Below, piece by piece: positions 1 to 6,826 of a DNA stretch of 16,583 nucleotides. The first letter of the stretch is position 1. Each line of letters begins with the position of its first letter. The position numbers and the translations under genes are program-made. This stretch comes from an uncultured Lachnospiraceae bacterium (GTDB lineage: Bacteria > Bacillota > Clostridia > Lachnospirales > Lachnospiraceae): the NCBI GenBank assembly GCA_946406305.1, contig CAMJKC010000018.1, positions 1-16,583 of the forward strand, written 5' to 3'. The notes beneath the pieces were generated by a model, which saw only the letters and a program-made list of their open reading frames with translations, was not told where the DNA came from and ran no database searches.

Positions 1-55
1 TTGCAAAAAATGAACACTTTTTGTACCTATATCTATTTTTATATTTTTATTTTAT

Positions 56-1228
56 TTATTTAAAAAATAACATCAACATACCTGCTGCAACTGCTGAACC
101 TATAACCCCTGCAACATTTGGACCCATTGCATGCATAAGTAAAAAATTACTATGATTATATTTTTGTCCTTCTTTTTGAACTACTCTTGCTGCCATAGGA
201 ACTGCTGAAACTCCAGCCGCTCCTATTAAAGGATTAACTTTTCCATTTGTGAGTTTGCACATAACTTTTCCTATCAACACCCCTCCTGCAGTTCCTATAC
301 TAAAAGCTATAAGACCTAAAACAATTATCTTTATAGTATCTATATTTAAAAACTGACTTGCAGTTGCTTTTGCTCCCACTGTCAACCCAAGCATTATTGA
401 CACTATATACATAAGTGAATTTGTTATTGCATCCACCAAAAGTGGAACTCTTTTTGACTCTTTCAGTAAATTTCCAAGCATCAACATGCCTATAAGAGAT
501 GCTGCAGATGGTAAAAGTAAAATAGTAAAGATTGTCACAACTATAGGAAATAATATTTTTTCTCTTTGACTCACCTCTCTAAGCTGTTCCATTTTTATAA
601 CTCTTTCTTTTTCTGTTGTTAGAAGTCTCATTATTGGTGGCTGAATAAGTGGAACAAGTGCCATATATGAATATGCTGCAATCGCTATAGATGGGAGTAA
701 GTTAGGAGCTAACTTTGAAGTCAAATAAAGTGCTGTAGGTCCATCTGCTCCTCCTATTATTCCTATAGATGCCGCTTCATTTCCTGTAAAACCTAAAAAA
801 ATTGCTCCCAGAAATGTAAAAAATATACCAAACTGGGCCGCTGCTCCAAGTAATAAACTTTTTGGATTTGCTATAAGTGGTCCAAAATCAATACCTGCTC
901 CAATGCACAAAAATATTAAAGGTGGATATATTCCAAGTTCTATTCCTTGATACAAATAATATAAAAGTCCACCTACTACTTCGCCATTTGGATGGTCCAT
1001 AAGTCCTCCAAGAGGTAAATTAACAAGTAACATCCCAAACCCTATAGGTATAAGCAGATATGGCTCATATTCCTTATGTATAGCAAGATAAAGGAGTATA
1101 CATGCTATGCATATCATAATCAATTCCCCTGGGACTAAAAAATTACCTACTTTTGTTGTTAAAGAAAATACCTTGCTAAGTCCTGTGCTATAGTAAAAAT
1201 CATATAATACATAAATTATATTGTCCAT
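56..1228 (-). CDS. Na+-translocating decarboxylase, beta subunit (OadB/GcdB/MmdB family)
   Basis: This is the integral-membrane subunit that decarboxylates carboxybiotin and uses the energy to pump Na+ out of the cell. The 390-residue product has the family's usual compact length and is hydrophobic throughout, with about nine or more membrane segments. Two signature regions are visible. One is [12 protein letters not shown] around residues 157-168, where D162 matches the essential Asp of Klebsiella OadB. The other is [16 protein letters not shown] near residues 368-383, which carries the conserved Asn (N371) and Ser (S378). The ATG follows a clear AGGAG ribosome site and lies 10 bases after the biotin-carrier gene, so the two are cotranscribed. 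The beta subunit is shared by oxaloacetate, methylmalonyl-CoA, glutaconyl-CoA and malonate-type decarboxylases, so the substrate cannot be read from this gene. The family is certain; the substrate is unknown. Confidence 0.95.
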   Translation of the reverse strand: MDNIIYVLYDFYYSTGLSKVFSLTTKVGNFLVPGELIMICIACILLYLAIHKEYEPYLLIPIGFGMLLVNLPLGGLMDHPNGEVVGGLLYYLYQGIELGIYPPLIFLCIGAGIDFGPLIANPKSLLLGAAAQFGIFFTFLGAIFLGFTGNEAASIGIIGGADGPTALYLTSKLAPNLLPSIAIAAYSYMALVPLIQPPIMRLLTTEKERVIKMEQLREVSQREKILFPIVVTIFTILLLPSAASLIGMLMLGNLLKESKRVPLLVDAITNSLMYIVSIMLGLTVGAKATASQFLNIDTIKIIVLGLIAFSIGTAGGVLIGKVMCKLTNGKVNPLIGAAGVSAVPMAARVVQKEGQKYNHSNFLLMHAMGPNVAGVIGSAVAAGMLMLFFK

Positions 1229-1238
1229 TTTACCACTC

Positions 1239-1616
1239 CTATATTAATTCTATTAATCTATCCCCTGTATTCACTTTTGAGCCTTTTGACACATATATAT
1301 TGCTAACTTTTCCATCCTTAGGTGCAACAATTTCATTTTCCATTTTCATCGCTTCTATAATAACCAAAATATCTCCTTCTTTTACATTTTGACCCACATT
1401 TACTTTTATCTCTTGCAATGTCCCTTGTAGAGGAGCATTCACACTATTTTCACTTGATTGATTAGTTTTTTTTGTATCCTTTACTTCTTTTACAGAGTTT
1501 TCTTCTACTACTTCTTTTACTACCTCTTTAATTTTAGGTAAATCATTACCATCATAATCTTCTACTTCTACTATATGTGTTCTTCCATCTACTGTAATTT
1601 TATATTTTTTACTCAT
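1239..1616 (-). CDS. Biotin carboxyl carrier subunit of the Na+-pumping decarboxylase
   Basis: This protein carries CO2 on biotin from the carboxyltransferase to the membrane beta subunit. The 125 residues divide into three parts: a short N-terminal segment (1-20), a charged and Ser/Asn-rich flexible linker (about 30-60), and a C-terminal biotinyl domain (about 61-125). The biotinylation motif EAMKMEN occupies residues 88-94, with K91 as the expected biotin attachment site. The domain opens with APLQG where relatives usually have APMPG or similar, a mild departure. A strong GGAGGG ribosome site precedes the ATG. The gene overlaps the end of the upstream 48-residue subunit by eight bases and is followed 10 bases later by the beta subunit. 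The order matches the delta/gamma/beta part of methylmalonyl-CoA and glutaconyl-CoA decarboxylase operons. Confidence 0.93.
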   Translation of the reverse strand: MSKKYKITVDGRTHIVEVEDYDGNDLPKIKEVVKEVVEENSVKEVKDTKKTNQSSENSVNAPLQGTLQEIKVNVGQNVKEGDILVIIEAMKMENEIVAPKDGKVSNIYVSKGSKVNTGDRLIELI

Positions 1617-1755
1617 TTCTCCCTCCTTTTTTATTTATTAAAAATGCAATAAATTCTATCAAATATGATATTGAAACAAGGACTATAAAAACAACTGCCA
1701 TTGAAAAAATAGAAATAAAAATTGCATCACTAATTGTTATCTCTTTTGCTATCAT
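1609..1755 (-). CDS. Small single-span subunit of the decarboxylase (OadG-like), 48 aa
   Basis: I read this short gene directly from the complementary strand. It begins MIAKEITISDAIFISIFSM, continues with a hydrophobic span of about residues 11-40, and ends with a short basic tail, [10 protein letters not shown] good GGAGG site (1760-1764) lies four bases before the ATG. The stop codon overlaps the start of the biotin-carrier gene in an ATGAGTAA arrangement, typical of translational coupling. An N-terminal membrane helix followed by a short cytoplasmic tail, placed first in a carrier-beta operon, fits the OadG/MmdD/GcdD family, which anchors the carboxyltransferase to the membrane complex. 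At 48 residues it is shorter than Klebsiella OadG (about 80) and lacks a Pro/Ala linker and a His-rich tail. The role is inferred from position and topology, not from a strong motif. Confidence 0.75.
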   Translation of the reverse strand: MIAKEITISDAIFISIFSMAVVFIVLVSISYLIEFIAFLINKKGGRNE

Positions 1756-1785
1756 ATATCCTCCGTCTTTCTTACATTATATTAT

Positions 1786-1814
1786 ATTTTACTCTACATT
1801 TTTAATTTATACAA
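1786..1814 (-). promoter_or_regulatory. Predicted promoter of the decarboxylase operon
   Basis: On the minus strand a -35 element TTGTAT (1809-1814) is separated by 17 bases from a -10 element TAAAAT (1786-1791). The predicted start near 1779 gives a leader of about 24 bases before the 48-aa gene. Two perfect TATAAT hexamers lie just downstream (1781-1786 and 1776-1781) and could act instead. The region is very AT-rich, so matches by chance are likely and the exact element is uncertain. Confidence 0.45.
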
Positions 1815-1820
1815 GAGTTA

Positions 1821-1839
1821 TTAAAAATAATATTTTTAA
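1821..1839. promoter_or_regulatory. A/T-only inverted repeat between divergent promoters
   Basis: TTAAAAAT (1821-1828) and ATTTTTAA (1832-1839) form a perfect 8-bp inverted repeat around three bases. It lies between the predicted -35 elements of the two divergent transcription units. A dimeric regulator could bind here and control both sides. The repeat is made only of A and T in an AT-rich gap, so coincidence is a real possibility. Confidence 0.25.
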
Positions 1840-1854
1840 AAACCACTTTCAAAT

Positions 1855-1883
1855 TTTACTTTTTTACACATTTATGCTATAAT
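1855..1883 (+). promoter_or_regulatory. Predicted extended -10 promoter of the 3D-protein operon
   Basis: A perfect TATAAT (1878-1883) is preceded by the extended -10 dinucleotide as TGCTATAAT. A -35-like TTTACT (1855-1860) sits at exactly 17 bases. Transcription should begin six or seven bases after the -10, at about 1889-1890, which is the first base of the ATG of the next gene. The promoter looks strong, and the implied mRNA would have no 5' leader. Confidence 0.65.
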
Positions 1884-1889
1884 TTTCCT

Positions 1890-2474
1890 ATGAAGAATAA
1901 ATCTCATATTTTTATTTTACTTAGTATTACTTTAATAAGTAGCTTTTTTAATACTGTCAATGCAAAAAGCAAGGGTGGTAAAAATACTTTTACAAACAAC
2001 AATCAAATTTTAGGTCCTCACTTTGATACTTCTATAAAACCTCTACCTATTGCTTCTTCTTCAAATGTTTTCTATCAGATTTCTGAAGAGGACATTTGGG
2101 TACATGATGGTATTAGGTTTATCAAAGGTGAATCTCTTGGGACTTTTAAGCTCTCTGGTTATTGTGCATGTAAAAAATGCTCAACTGGAACAGGCATCAC
2201 TTACTCAGGGAAAAAAGTTAGAGAAAATCACACTGTCGCTGCCGATTTAAAGGTTTTACCACTTGGCACTTATATCATTTTAGAAGGAAAAAAAGACACA
2301 AGAGCTACAAGATATACTGGTGTATACCAAGTTGAAGATAAAGGTGGTGGTGTGAAAGATAAACACATTGACATCTACTTGCCAACTCATGAATTAGCGA
2401 GTGGTGTCACTTATCATGGAAGAGCATATGGTGATGTATATATAGCAATCCCTATTGATAAAGCACCTGAATAA
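1890..2474 (+). CDS. Secreted 3D-domain protein, putative peptidoglycan-active enzyme
   Basis: The protein has 194 residues. A signal peptide is clear: MKNK, a hydrophobic core at about residues 7-20, and NTVNA before a likely cleavage after A25. The C-terminal half is a 3D domain, named for three conserved aspartates, seen here as D119 (VAADLKVLPLGT), D150 (YQVEDKGGG) and D161 (HIDIYL). The preceding GYCACKKCSTGTGITYSGK (90-108) is typical of 3D proteins such as Bacillus YuiC/YocH, a family related to MltA lytic transglycosylases. The expected job is cleavage or remodelling of cell-wall glycan outside the membrane. No LysM, G5 or SH3 targeting domain is present; residues 26-80 are unassigned. 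The ATG is the only possible in-frame start and has no ribosome-binding sequence; the promoter lies directly against it. A HIT gene and murG follow in the same direction. Confidence 0.85.
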   Translation: MKNKSHIFILLSITLISSFFNTVNAKSKGGKNTFTNNNQILGPHFDTSIKPLPIASSSNVFYQISEEDIWVHDGIRFIKGESLGTFKLSGYCACKKCSTGTGITYSGKKVRENHTVAADLKVLPLGTYIILEGKKDTRATRYTGVYQVEDKGGGVKDKHIDIYLPTHELASGVTYHGRAYGDVYIAIPIDKAPE

Positions 2475-2493
2475 AATTTTATAGGAGACTATT

Positions 2494-2904
2494 ATGAACG
2501 ATTGTATTTTTTGTAAAATATTAAATAATGAAATACCAAGTTTTACAGTATATGAAGATGAAAACTTTAAAGCAATACTCGATATTGCACCTGCAACAAA
2601 AGGACATGTTTTGGTAATACCAAAAGAACACTCAGAAAATATTTTTGACCTTTCTAACGACAAAGCAGAAAAACTTTTTTTAGTTGCAAAAAAAATAACT
2701 ACTGCACTAAAAAATATTTTAAATGTATCTAACTTTAATTTAATACAAAATAACGGTCGCATAGCAGGTCAAACAGTTAATCACTTTCACTTACACATCA
2801 TACCAAGATATAGTTTAGATGAAATATCTCTATGGGTTCCACACGAAAATGACCCATCTGTTACAGAAAATTTTGCCAATGAGGTAAAAAATGCCATCAA
2901 ATAA
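2494..2904 (+). CDS. HIT-family (histidine triad) nucleotide-binding hydrolase, HinT-like
   Basis: This is a cytoplasmic nucleotide phosphoramidase or hydrolase of the HinT group, acting on AMP-linked substrates. The 136-residue length is normal. The triad HFHLHIIPR is at residues 97-105, with H97, H99 and H101, and the conserved NNGRIAGQTVNH leads into it. Near the N terminus, NDCIFCKI supplies C4 and C7, which together with H38 and H46 form the zinc site often found in Gram-positive HIT proteins. The GHVLVIPKEH stretch (37-46) is also typical. An AGGAG site lies about six bases before the ATG. The gene starts 19 bases after the 3D gene and overlaps murG by 14 bases, so the three probably share a transcript. 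The physiological substrate is not known for most members of this group. Confidence 0.92.
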   Translation: MNDCIFCKILNNEIPSFTVYEDENFKAILDIAPATKGHVLVIPKEHSENIFDLSNDKAEKLFLVAKKITTALKNILNVSNFNLIQNNGRIAGQTVNHFHLHIIPRYSLDEISLWVPHENDPSVTENFANEVKNAIK

Positions 2905-4042
2905 AAAAATTGCTCTTACTGGTGGTGGAACTTTGGGGCATGTCACACCTAACCTCGCACTTGTTCCAGAATTAAAAAAACAAAACTTTGATATAATATA
3001 CATAGGAAGTAAAGATAAAACGGAAAAACTTGCAGTAGACAAGTATGACATTCCGTTTTTTTCTATAACTTCAGATAAACTAAGAAGATACCACGACCTT
3101 AAAAATTTAAAAATGCCAATAAATGTCATAAAAGGCATAATAGAAGCACGATCTATATTAAAAAAAGAAAAAGTAGATATCGTTTTTTCAAAGGGAGGTT
3201 TTGTCGCATTACCTGTAGTTATTGCTGCAAAGAGTTTAAAAATTCCTGTTATATCTCATGAAGCAGATTACACTCCAGGTCTTGCAAATACAATTTCAAC
3301 TCCTTTTTCAACTAAAGTTTGCACAAATTTTTTAGAGACGAGCACAATGATAAAAAACAATAAAGGCATTTATACAGGTTGCCCAATAAGAGAAAAAATA
3401 CTATCTGGAAGTAAGGAAAAAGGACTTGAATTATTAGATTTCAAAACAAAAAAGCCTATCATTTTTGTCATCGGCGGTAGCCTTGGCTCTGTCCACATAA
3501 ATAATTCTATAAGAAACAACTTAGATAAATTATTACAAAAATATAATATTGTCCACTCTTGTGGCAAAAATAAAATAGATATGTCTTTCAAAAAAAAATA
3601 TACTGGCGATGAACAAATAAACCCTTTCTTGCTATACAAAAACGAATCTAATGAAACTTTCGTAGATAAATACGATGGCTATAGACAATTTGAAATTATA
3701 AGAGAAGAACTAAAAGATATATATAAGACAACCGATATTATCATAAGCAGAGCAGGGGCAAATGTAATTTTTGAAGTTTTAGCCCTCGCTATACCAAATT
3801 TACTGATTCCTTTACCTTTAAGTAGCTCAAGAGGAGACCAAATTTTAAATGCAAAAAGTTTTGAAAAACAAGGATTCTCTTTAGTTCTCACAGAAGAAGA
3901 TGATAATAAAAACCAAACTCTTATACTCGATAAAATAGAAGAGCTATATGAAAACAAGAATTACTTTATTGAAAATATGAAAAAGGCTACTCTTCTAAAT
4001 GCAAATGAAAAAATAGTAAAAATAATAAGCGAATATGTATAA
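2891..4042 (+). CDS. murG: UDP-GlcNAc:lipid I N-acetylglucosaminyltransferase MurG
   Basis: MurG transfers GlcNAc from UDP-GlcNAc to lipid I, making lipid II on the inner face of the membrane, the last cytoplasmic step of peptidoglycan synthesis. The 383-residue product has two GT-B halves. The N-terminal half carries the glycine-rich loop GGGTLGHVTPN (11-21) with H17, KGGFVALP (101-108) and HEADYTPGLAN (123-133). The C-terminal half carries GGSLGS (195-200), SRAGANVIFE (286-295) and SSSRGDQILNA (311-321), the nucleotide-sugar site. It is somewhat longer than the usual 355-365 residues because of an acidic insert around residues 236-262. The RGDQ form is one I associate with Clostridia. GAGGT lies five bases before the ATG, inside the end of the HIT gene. 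It sits outside any division and cell-wall cluster, next to a wall-active protein. Confidence 0.9.
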   Translation: MPSNKKIALTGGGTLGHVTPNLALVPELKKQNFDIIYIGSKDKTEKLAVDKYDIPFFSITSDKLRRYHDLKNLKMPINVIKGIIEARSILKKEKVDIVFSKGGFVALPVVIAAKSLKIPVISHEADYTPGLANTISTPFSTKVCTNFLETSTMIKNNKGIYTGCPIREKILSGSKEKGLELLDFKTKKPIIFVIGGSLGSVHINNSIRNNLDKLLQKYNIVHSCGKNKIDMSFKKKYTGDEQINPFLLYKNESNETFVDKYDGYRQFEIIREELKDIYKTTDIIISRAGANVIFEVLALAIPNLLIPLPLSSSRGDQILNAKSFEKQGFSLVLTEEDDNKNQTLILDKIEELYENKNYFIENMKKATLLNANEKIVKIISEYV

Positions 4043-4056
4043 TATTCGCTTATTTT
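4024..4056. terminator. Bidirectional intrinsic terminator between murG and nfnB
   Basis: A perfect 13-bp stem joins AATAAGCGAATAT (4024-4036) to ATATTCGCTTATT (4042-4054) around a five-base loop, GTATA. It ends in T residues on the plus strand, and on the minus strand it is followed by a T-rich run. The murG stop codon (4040-4042) lies in the loop and at the stem edge. The facing gene nfnB ends at 4062, so one hairpin can serve both converging units. Confidence 0.8.
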
Positions 4057-4061
4057 AATTC

Positions 4062-5471
4062 TTATTTATTTTTTAATTTTTCATCTATCGCTCTTGCTGC
4101 TATTTTCCCTGCTCCCATTGCCGATATGACTGTTGCTGCTCCTGTAACTGCATCTCCACCTGCATATACATTTTCCCTTGAAGTAAGCCCCTTTTCATCT
4201 ATTATTATTCCACCTCTATTATTTACCTCTAAACCTTTTGTCGTATCTTTTATGAGAGGATTTGGAGATGTTCCTATTGCCATAACCACTGTATCTACAT
4301 CAAGAACAAACTCTGAATTTTTTACTTCTATTGGTTTTCGCCTACCTTTTTCATCTTTTTCTCCGAGTTCCATCTTTACACACTTTATTCCTATTACTGA
4401 TGCATTTTTCTCATCTCTTGCATTTTCTTTATTTTCATATCCCAAGATTTCAATAGGATTAACAAGAACTTTGAACTCTATTCCCTCTTCAATGGCATGC
4501 TCCACTTCTTCTTTTCTTGCTGGAAGTTCTTCCATACTTCTTCTATATATTATATAAACTTTTTCCGCTCCAAGTCTAAGAGCTGTTCTTGCAGCATCCA
4601 TTGCGACGTTTCCACCACCAACAACAGCAACTTTTCCTTTTTTCATAATAGGTGTAACTGGGTTCTCTTCATATGCTTTCATCAAATTACTTCTTGTCAA
4701 ATATTCGTTTGCACTATATACACCTTTTAGTCCTTCTCCTTTTATATTCATAAATACTGGAAGACCAGCACCACTTCCTACAAAAATAGCTTCATACCCC
4801 ATATCAAAAAGTTCATCTATCGTCAATGTCTTTCCTATAACTACATTAGTTTCTATTTTAACTCCTAATTCTTTTAAAGTATCTACTTCTTTTGCTACAA
4901 TTTTTTTAGGCAATCTAAATTCTGGTATTCCATAAACCAATACACCCCCTGCTGTATGAAGTGCCTCGTATATCGTTACCTCATATCCTTTTTTTGCCAA
5001 ATCACCTGCACAAGTTAAGCCTGATGGTCCACTTCCTACTATAGCAACCTTATGTCCATTTTTTATTGGTTCTTTTACTTTTTCTTTATAATTATTATTG
5101 TGATAGTCTGCTACAAATCTTTCCAGCCTTCCAATTCCTACAGGCTCAAATTTAATTCCTAATGTGCATTTGCTTTCGCATTGTGATTCTTGTGGACAAA
5201 CTCTTCCACATACTGCAGGAAGTGAAGAAGATTCTGTGATAATATTATATGCCTCTTCATATTTTTTTTCTTTTACTTTTTGTATAAATTCAGGTATGTT
5301 TATATTAACTGGACACCCTTCTACACAAGGTCTATTTTTGCAATTTAGGCACCTCTCTGCTTCTAAGTTCGCTATTTTCTCATCATATCCTATGGCGACT
5401 TCCTTAAAATTATGTGCTCTTTCTTTTGCATCCTGTGTTGGCATTTCATTTTTTTTCTGCACTATAGCCAT
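4062..5471 (-). CDS. nfnB: NfnB: large subunit of NADH-dependent reduced ferredoxin:NADP+ oxidoreductase (GltA-type)
   Basis: This is the FAD and two-[4Fe-4S] flavoprotein of electron-bifurcating transhydrogenase. Its sequence matches the small subunit of glutamate synthase, so databases often call it GltA. The 469 residues contain a first cluster motif, CLNCKNRPCVEGCP (C41, C44, C49, C53); a second set, CGRVCPQESQCESKC (C88, C92, C98, C102); an FAD loop, GSGPSG (146-151); and an NADPH loop, VGGGNVAMDAA (284-294). A C-terminal flavin motif, AGGDAVTGAATV, completes it. No glutamate synthase large subunit is nearby. The partner nfnA lies nine bases upstream, and the AGGAGG ribosome site overlaps its stop codon. 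This pairing argues for Nfn rather than glutamate synthase. The gene is last in the long minus-strand unit and ends at the shared hairpin. Confidence 0.92.
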   Translation of the reverse strand: MAIVQKKNEMPTQDAKERAHNFKEVAIGYDEKIANLEAERCLNCKNRPCVEGCPVNINIPEFIQKVKEKKYEEAYNIITESSSLPAVCGRVCPQESQCESKCTLGIKFEPVGIGRLERFVADYHNNNYKEKVKEPIKNGHKVAIVGSGPSGLTCAGDLAKKGYEVTIYEALHTAGGVLVYGIPEFRLPKKIVAKEVDTLKELGVKIETNVVIGKTLTIDELFDMGYEAIFVGSGAGLPVFMNIKGEGLKGVYSANEYLTRSNLMKAYEENPVTPIMKKGKVAVVGGGNVAMDAARTALRLGAEKVYIIYRRSMEELPARKEEVEHAIEEGIEFKVLVNPIEILGYENKENARDEKNASVIGIKCVKMELGEKDEKGRRKPIEVKNSEFVLDVDTVVMAIGTSPNPLIKDTTKGLEVNNRGGIIIDEKGLTSRENVYAGGDAVTGAATVISAMGAGKIAARAIDEKLKNK

Positions 5472-5480
5472 AAAAACCTC

Positions 5481-6329
5481 CTAAGCTTTTTTAAACAAAT
5501 TACATGCCTCTTCATGTGCATGTCTTTCAAATTCTATATAACTTCTTCCCCTGCTCATTGCCTCATCAAAATCAACTTCGTATCCATTAAAATCTGGCCC
5601 ATCAACACAAGCGAATTTTGTAATTCTCTCTCCATTTCTATTTAAAGTAAGTCTGCAGCAACCACACATCCCTGTTCCATCTATCATTATTGGGTTCATA
5701 GACACAGTCACTGGCACATTAAAAGGTTTTGCTGTTAATACTACAAACTTCATCATTATAAGTGGCCCTATAGCTATTATCTCATCAAACTTTACTCCTT
5801 TTTCAAGCATTTCTTTTAAAGGAATGGTTACATTTCCTTCTCTACCATAAGAGCCATCATCTGTCATCATAATAAACTCATCTGAAAATCCTTTAAACTC
5901 ATCTTCAAGTATCACCAAGTCTTTATTTCTAAAACCTATTATGCTTGTAACTTCTGCTCCTATTTTATGAAACTCTTCTGCTACTGGCATTGCGATAGCA
6001 CAACCCACTCCACCTCCAATGACACACACTTTCTTTTTTCCTTCAGTATGTGTAGCTACTCCAAGAGGTCCTACAAAGTCTTGCAAAAAATCTCCTTCAT
6101 TTTTGTGCTTAAGCACTTCCGTTGTTGCTCCCACTACCTGAAATATTATTTTTACAAGCCCTTCTTTTTCATTAACTCCTGCCACCGTAAGAGGTATTCT
6201 CTCTCCTCTTTCATCTACTCTAAGTATTATAAATTGACCAGGCTTTGCTTTTTTTGCAACAAGTGGTGCTTCTATTTCCATTTGAACCACTGTGCTGTTT
6301 AAAAATTTTTTCGTAACTATTTTATACAT
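5481..6329 (-). CDS. nfnA: NfnA: FAD/[2Fe-2S] subunit of NADH-dependent reduced ferredoxin:NADP+ oxidoreductase
   Basis: The small Nfn subunit binds NAD(H), FAD and one [2Fe-2S] cluster. With NfnB it couples NADH and reduced ferredoxin to NADP+ reduction in the cytoplasm, or runs in reverse. The 282-residue protein is of the ferredoxin-NADP reductase/PyrK type: an FAD-binding barrel (about 1-95, with RIPLTVAG at 44-51), an NAD domain with VIGGGVGCAIAMPVA (103-117), and a C-terminal cysteine region, GTGMCGCCRLTL (218-229) plus FACVDGPDF (239-247). C222, C225 and C241 are the expected cluster cysteines; C224 is an extra one where relatives often have Ala. GGGAG precedes the ATG. Sulfide dehydrogenase and dihydroorotate dehydrogenase electron-transfer subunits share this fold, but the adjacent nfnB decides the call. 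Confidence 0.92.
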   Translation of the reverse strand: MYKIVTKKFLNSTVVQMEIEAPLVAKKAKPGQFIILRVDERGERIPLTVAGVNEKEGLVKIIFQVVGATTEVLKHKNEGDFLQDFVGPLGVATHTEGKKKVCVIGGGVGCAIAMPVAEEFHKIGAEVTSIIGFRNKDLVILEDEFKGFSDEFIMMTDDGSYGREGNVTIPLKEMLEKGVKFDEIIAIGPLIMMKFVVLTAKPFNVPVTVSMNPIMIDGTGMCGCCRLTLNRNGERITKFACVDGPDFNGYEVDFDEAMSRGRSYIEFERHAHEEACNLFKKA

Positions 6330-6342
6330 AAGATTCTCCCTC

Positions 6343-6777
6343 TTATTTTACTTTGTCTAAAAATTTTTTTATTGTCTTGTCATATGCTAAAGCACATATA
6401 AATACTGGCTCACACAAGAATAATGCCACTAAAAACAATAATGACTTTTTATGTGCCTTTGTCACTTTTTGCAAAAATACAATTCTTATATATATACATA
6501 TAAGAGCCATTATAAATACTACTAAAACTATAATCACAGCACTAAACACTATAATAATATTTTTTATTTGAAGCATAGCTATTGCTATAAAATACATAAT
6601 GAATCCTGCAACTATCAATATTATTGAAGTAATAAAATATTTAACATCCCAATATAATTTGAATTTTACATAGCTGCTATAAATGGGGATAAGTGCCTTC
6701 CACCATTCTTCACCCTTTTTATTGAATAGTGCCGCCCAGCCAAATGCCATAAGAAACATAAATATTACTTCTTTCAT
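6343..6777 (-). CDS. Small multi-span membrane protein, DUF5684-like
   Basis: The 144-residue protein has unknown function. An N-terminal hydrophobic segment (about 3-18) is followed by NKKGEEWWKALIPIYSSYV (19-37), which resembles the K-x-G-x-x-W-x-A-L-I-P-I-Y pattern of DUF5684 membrane proteins. Three further hydrophobic segments lie at about 48-68, 73-98 and 112-131, and the C terminus is lysine-rich. The ATG follows GGAGG at a good distance. The gene lies 21 bases after the transporter gene and 13 before nfnA, so it is cotranscribed with nfnAB and perhaps with the whole aro block. The call of membrane protein is firm; the family match is from memory of the motif, and no role can be assigned. 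Confidence 0.7.
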   Translation of the reverse strand: MKEVIFMFLMAFGWAALFNKKGEEWWKALIPIYSSYVKFKLYWDVKYFITSIILIVAGFIMYFIAIAMLQIKNIIIVFSAVIIVLVVFIMALICIYIRIVFLQKVTKAHKKSLLFLVALFLCEPVFICALAYDKTIKKFLDKVK

Positions 6778-6797
6778 ATATTCCTCCTTTTTTCTCT

Positions 6798-6826
6798 ATT
6801 ATAACATATTTTTATAAATATAAAAA
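6798..6826 (-). promoter_or_regulatory. Possible internal promoter for the membrane protein-nfnAB segment
   Basis: On the minus strand, TGTTATAAT (6798-6806) is a perfect extended -10. A poor -35, TTTTTA (6821-6826), lies 17 bases away. The element overlaps the last codons of the transporter gene and would start RNA near 6791, leaving about 13 bases before the next ATG. If it is active, nfnAB can be made without the aro genes. The region is AT-rich and the -35 is weak. Confidence 0.4.

Noticed and set aside
1..55. Possible terminator after the decarboxylase beta gene
   Set aside because: CAAAAA and TTTTTG can pair weakly near positions 3-23, but the stem has almost no G/C and no proper T tract, so I see no supportable terminator here.
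2394..2762. Minus-strand open frame of 122 codons across the 3D/HIT junction
   Set aside because: It spans two well-supported plus-strand genes, has no family motif and no ribosome site of note.
4126..4557. Plus-strand open frame of 143 codons opposite nfnB
   Set aside because: It is antisense to a gene with intact FeS and nucleotide motifs, and its Ser/Phe/Pro-rich composition is what reading an AT-rich gene backwards gives.
4062..5471. Glutamate synthase small subunit as the function of the GltA-like protein
   Set aside because: No glutamate synthase large subunit is nearby, and the directly linked nfnA partner fits the Nfn complex better.
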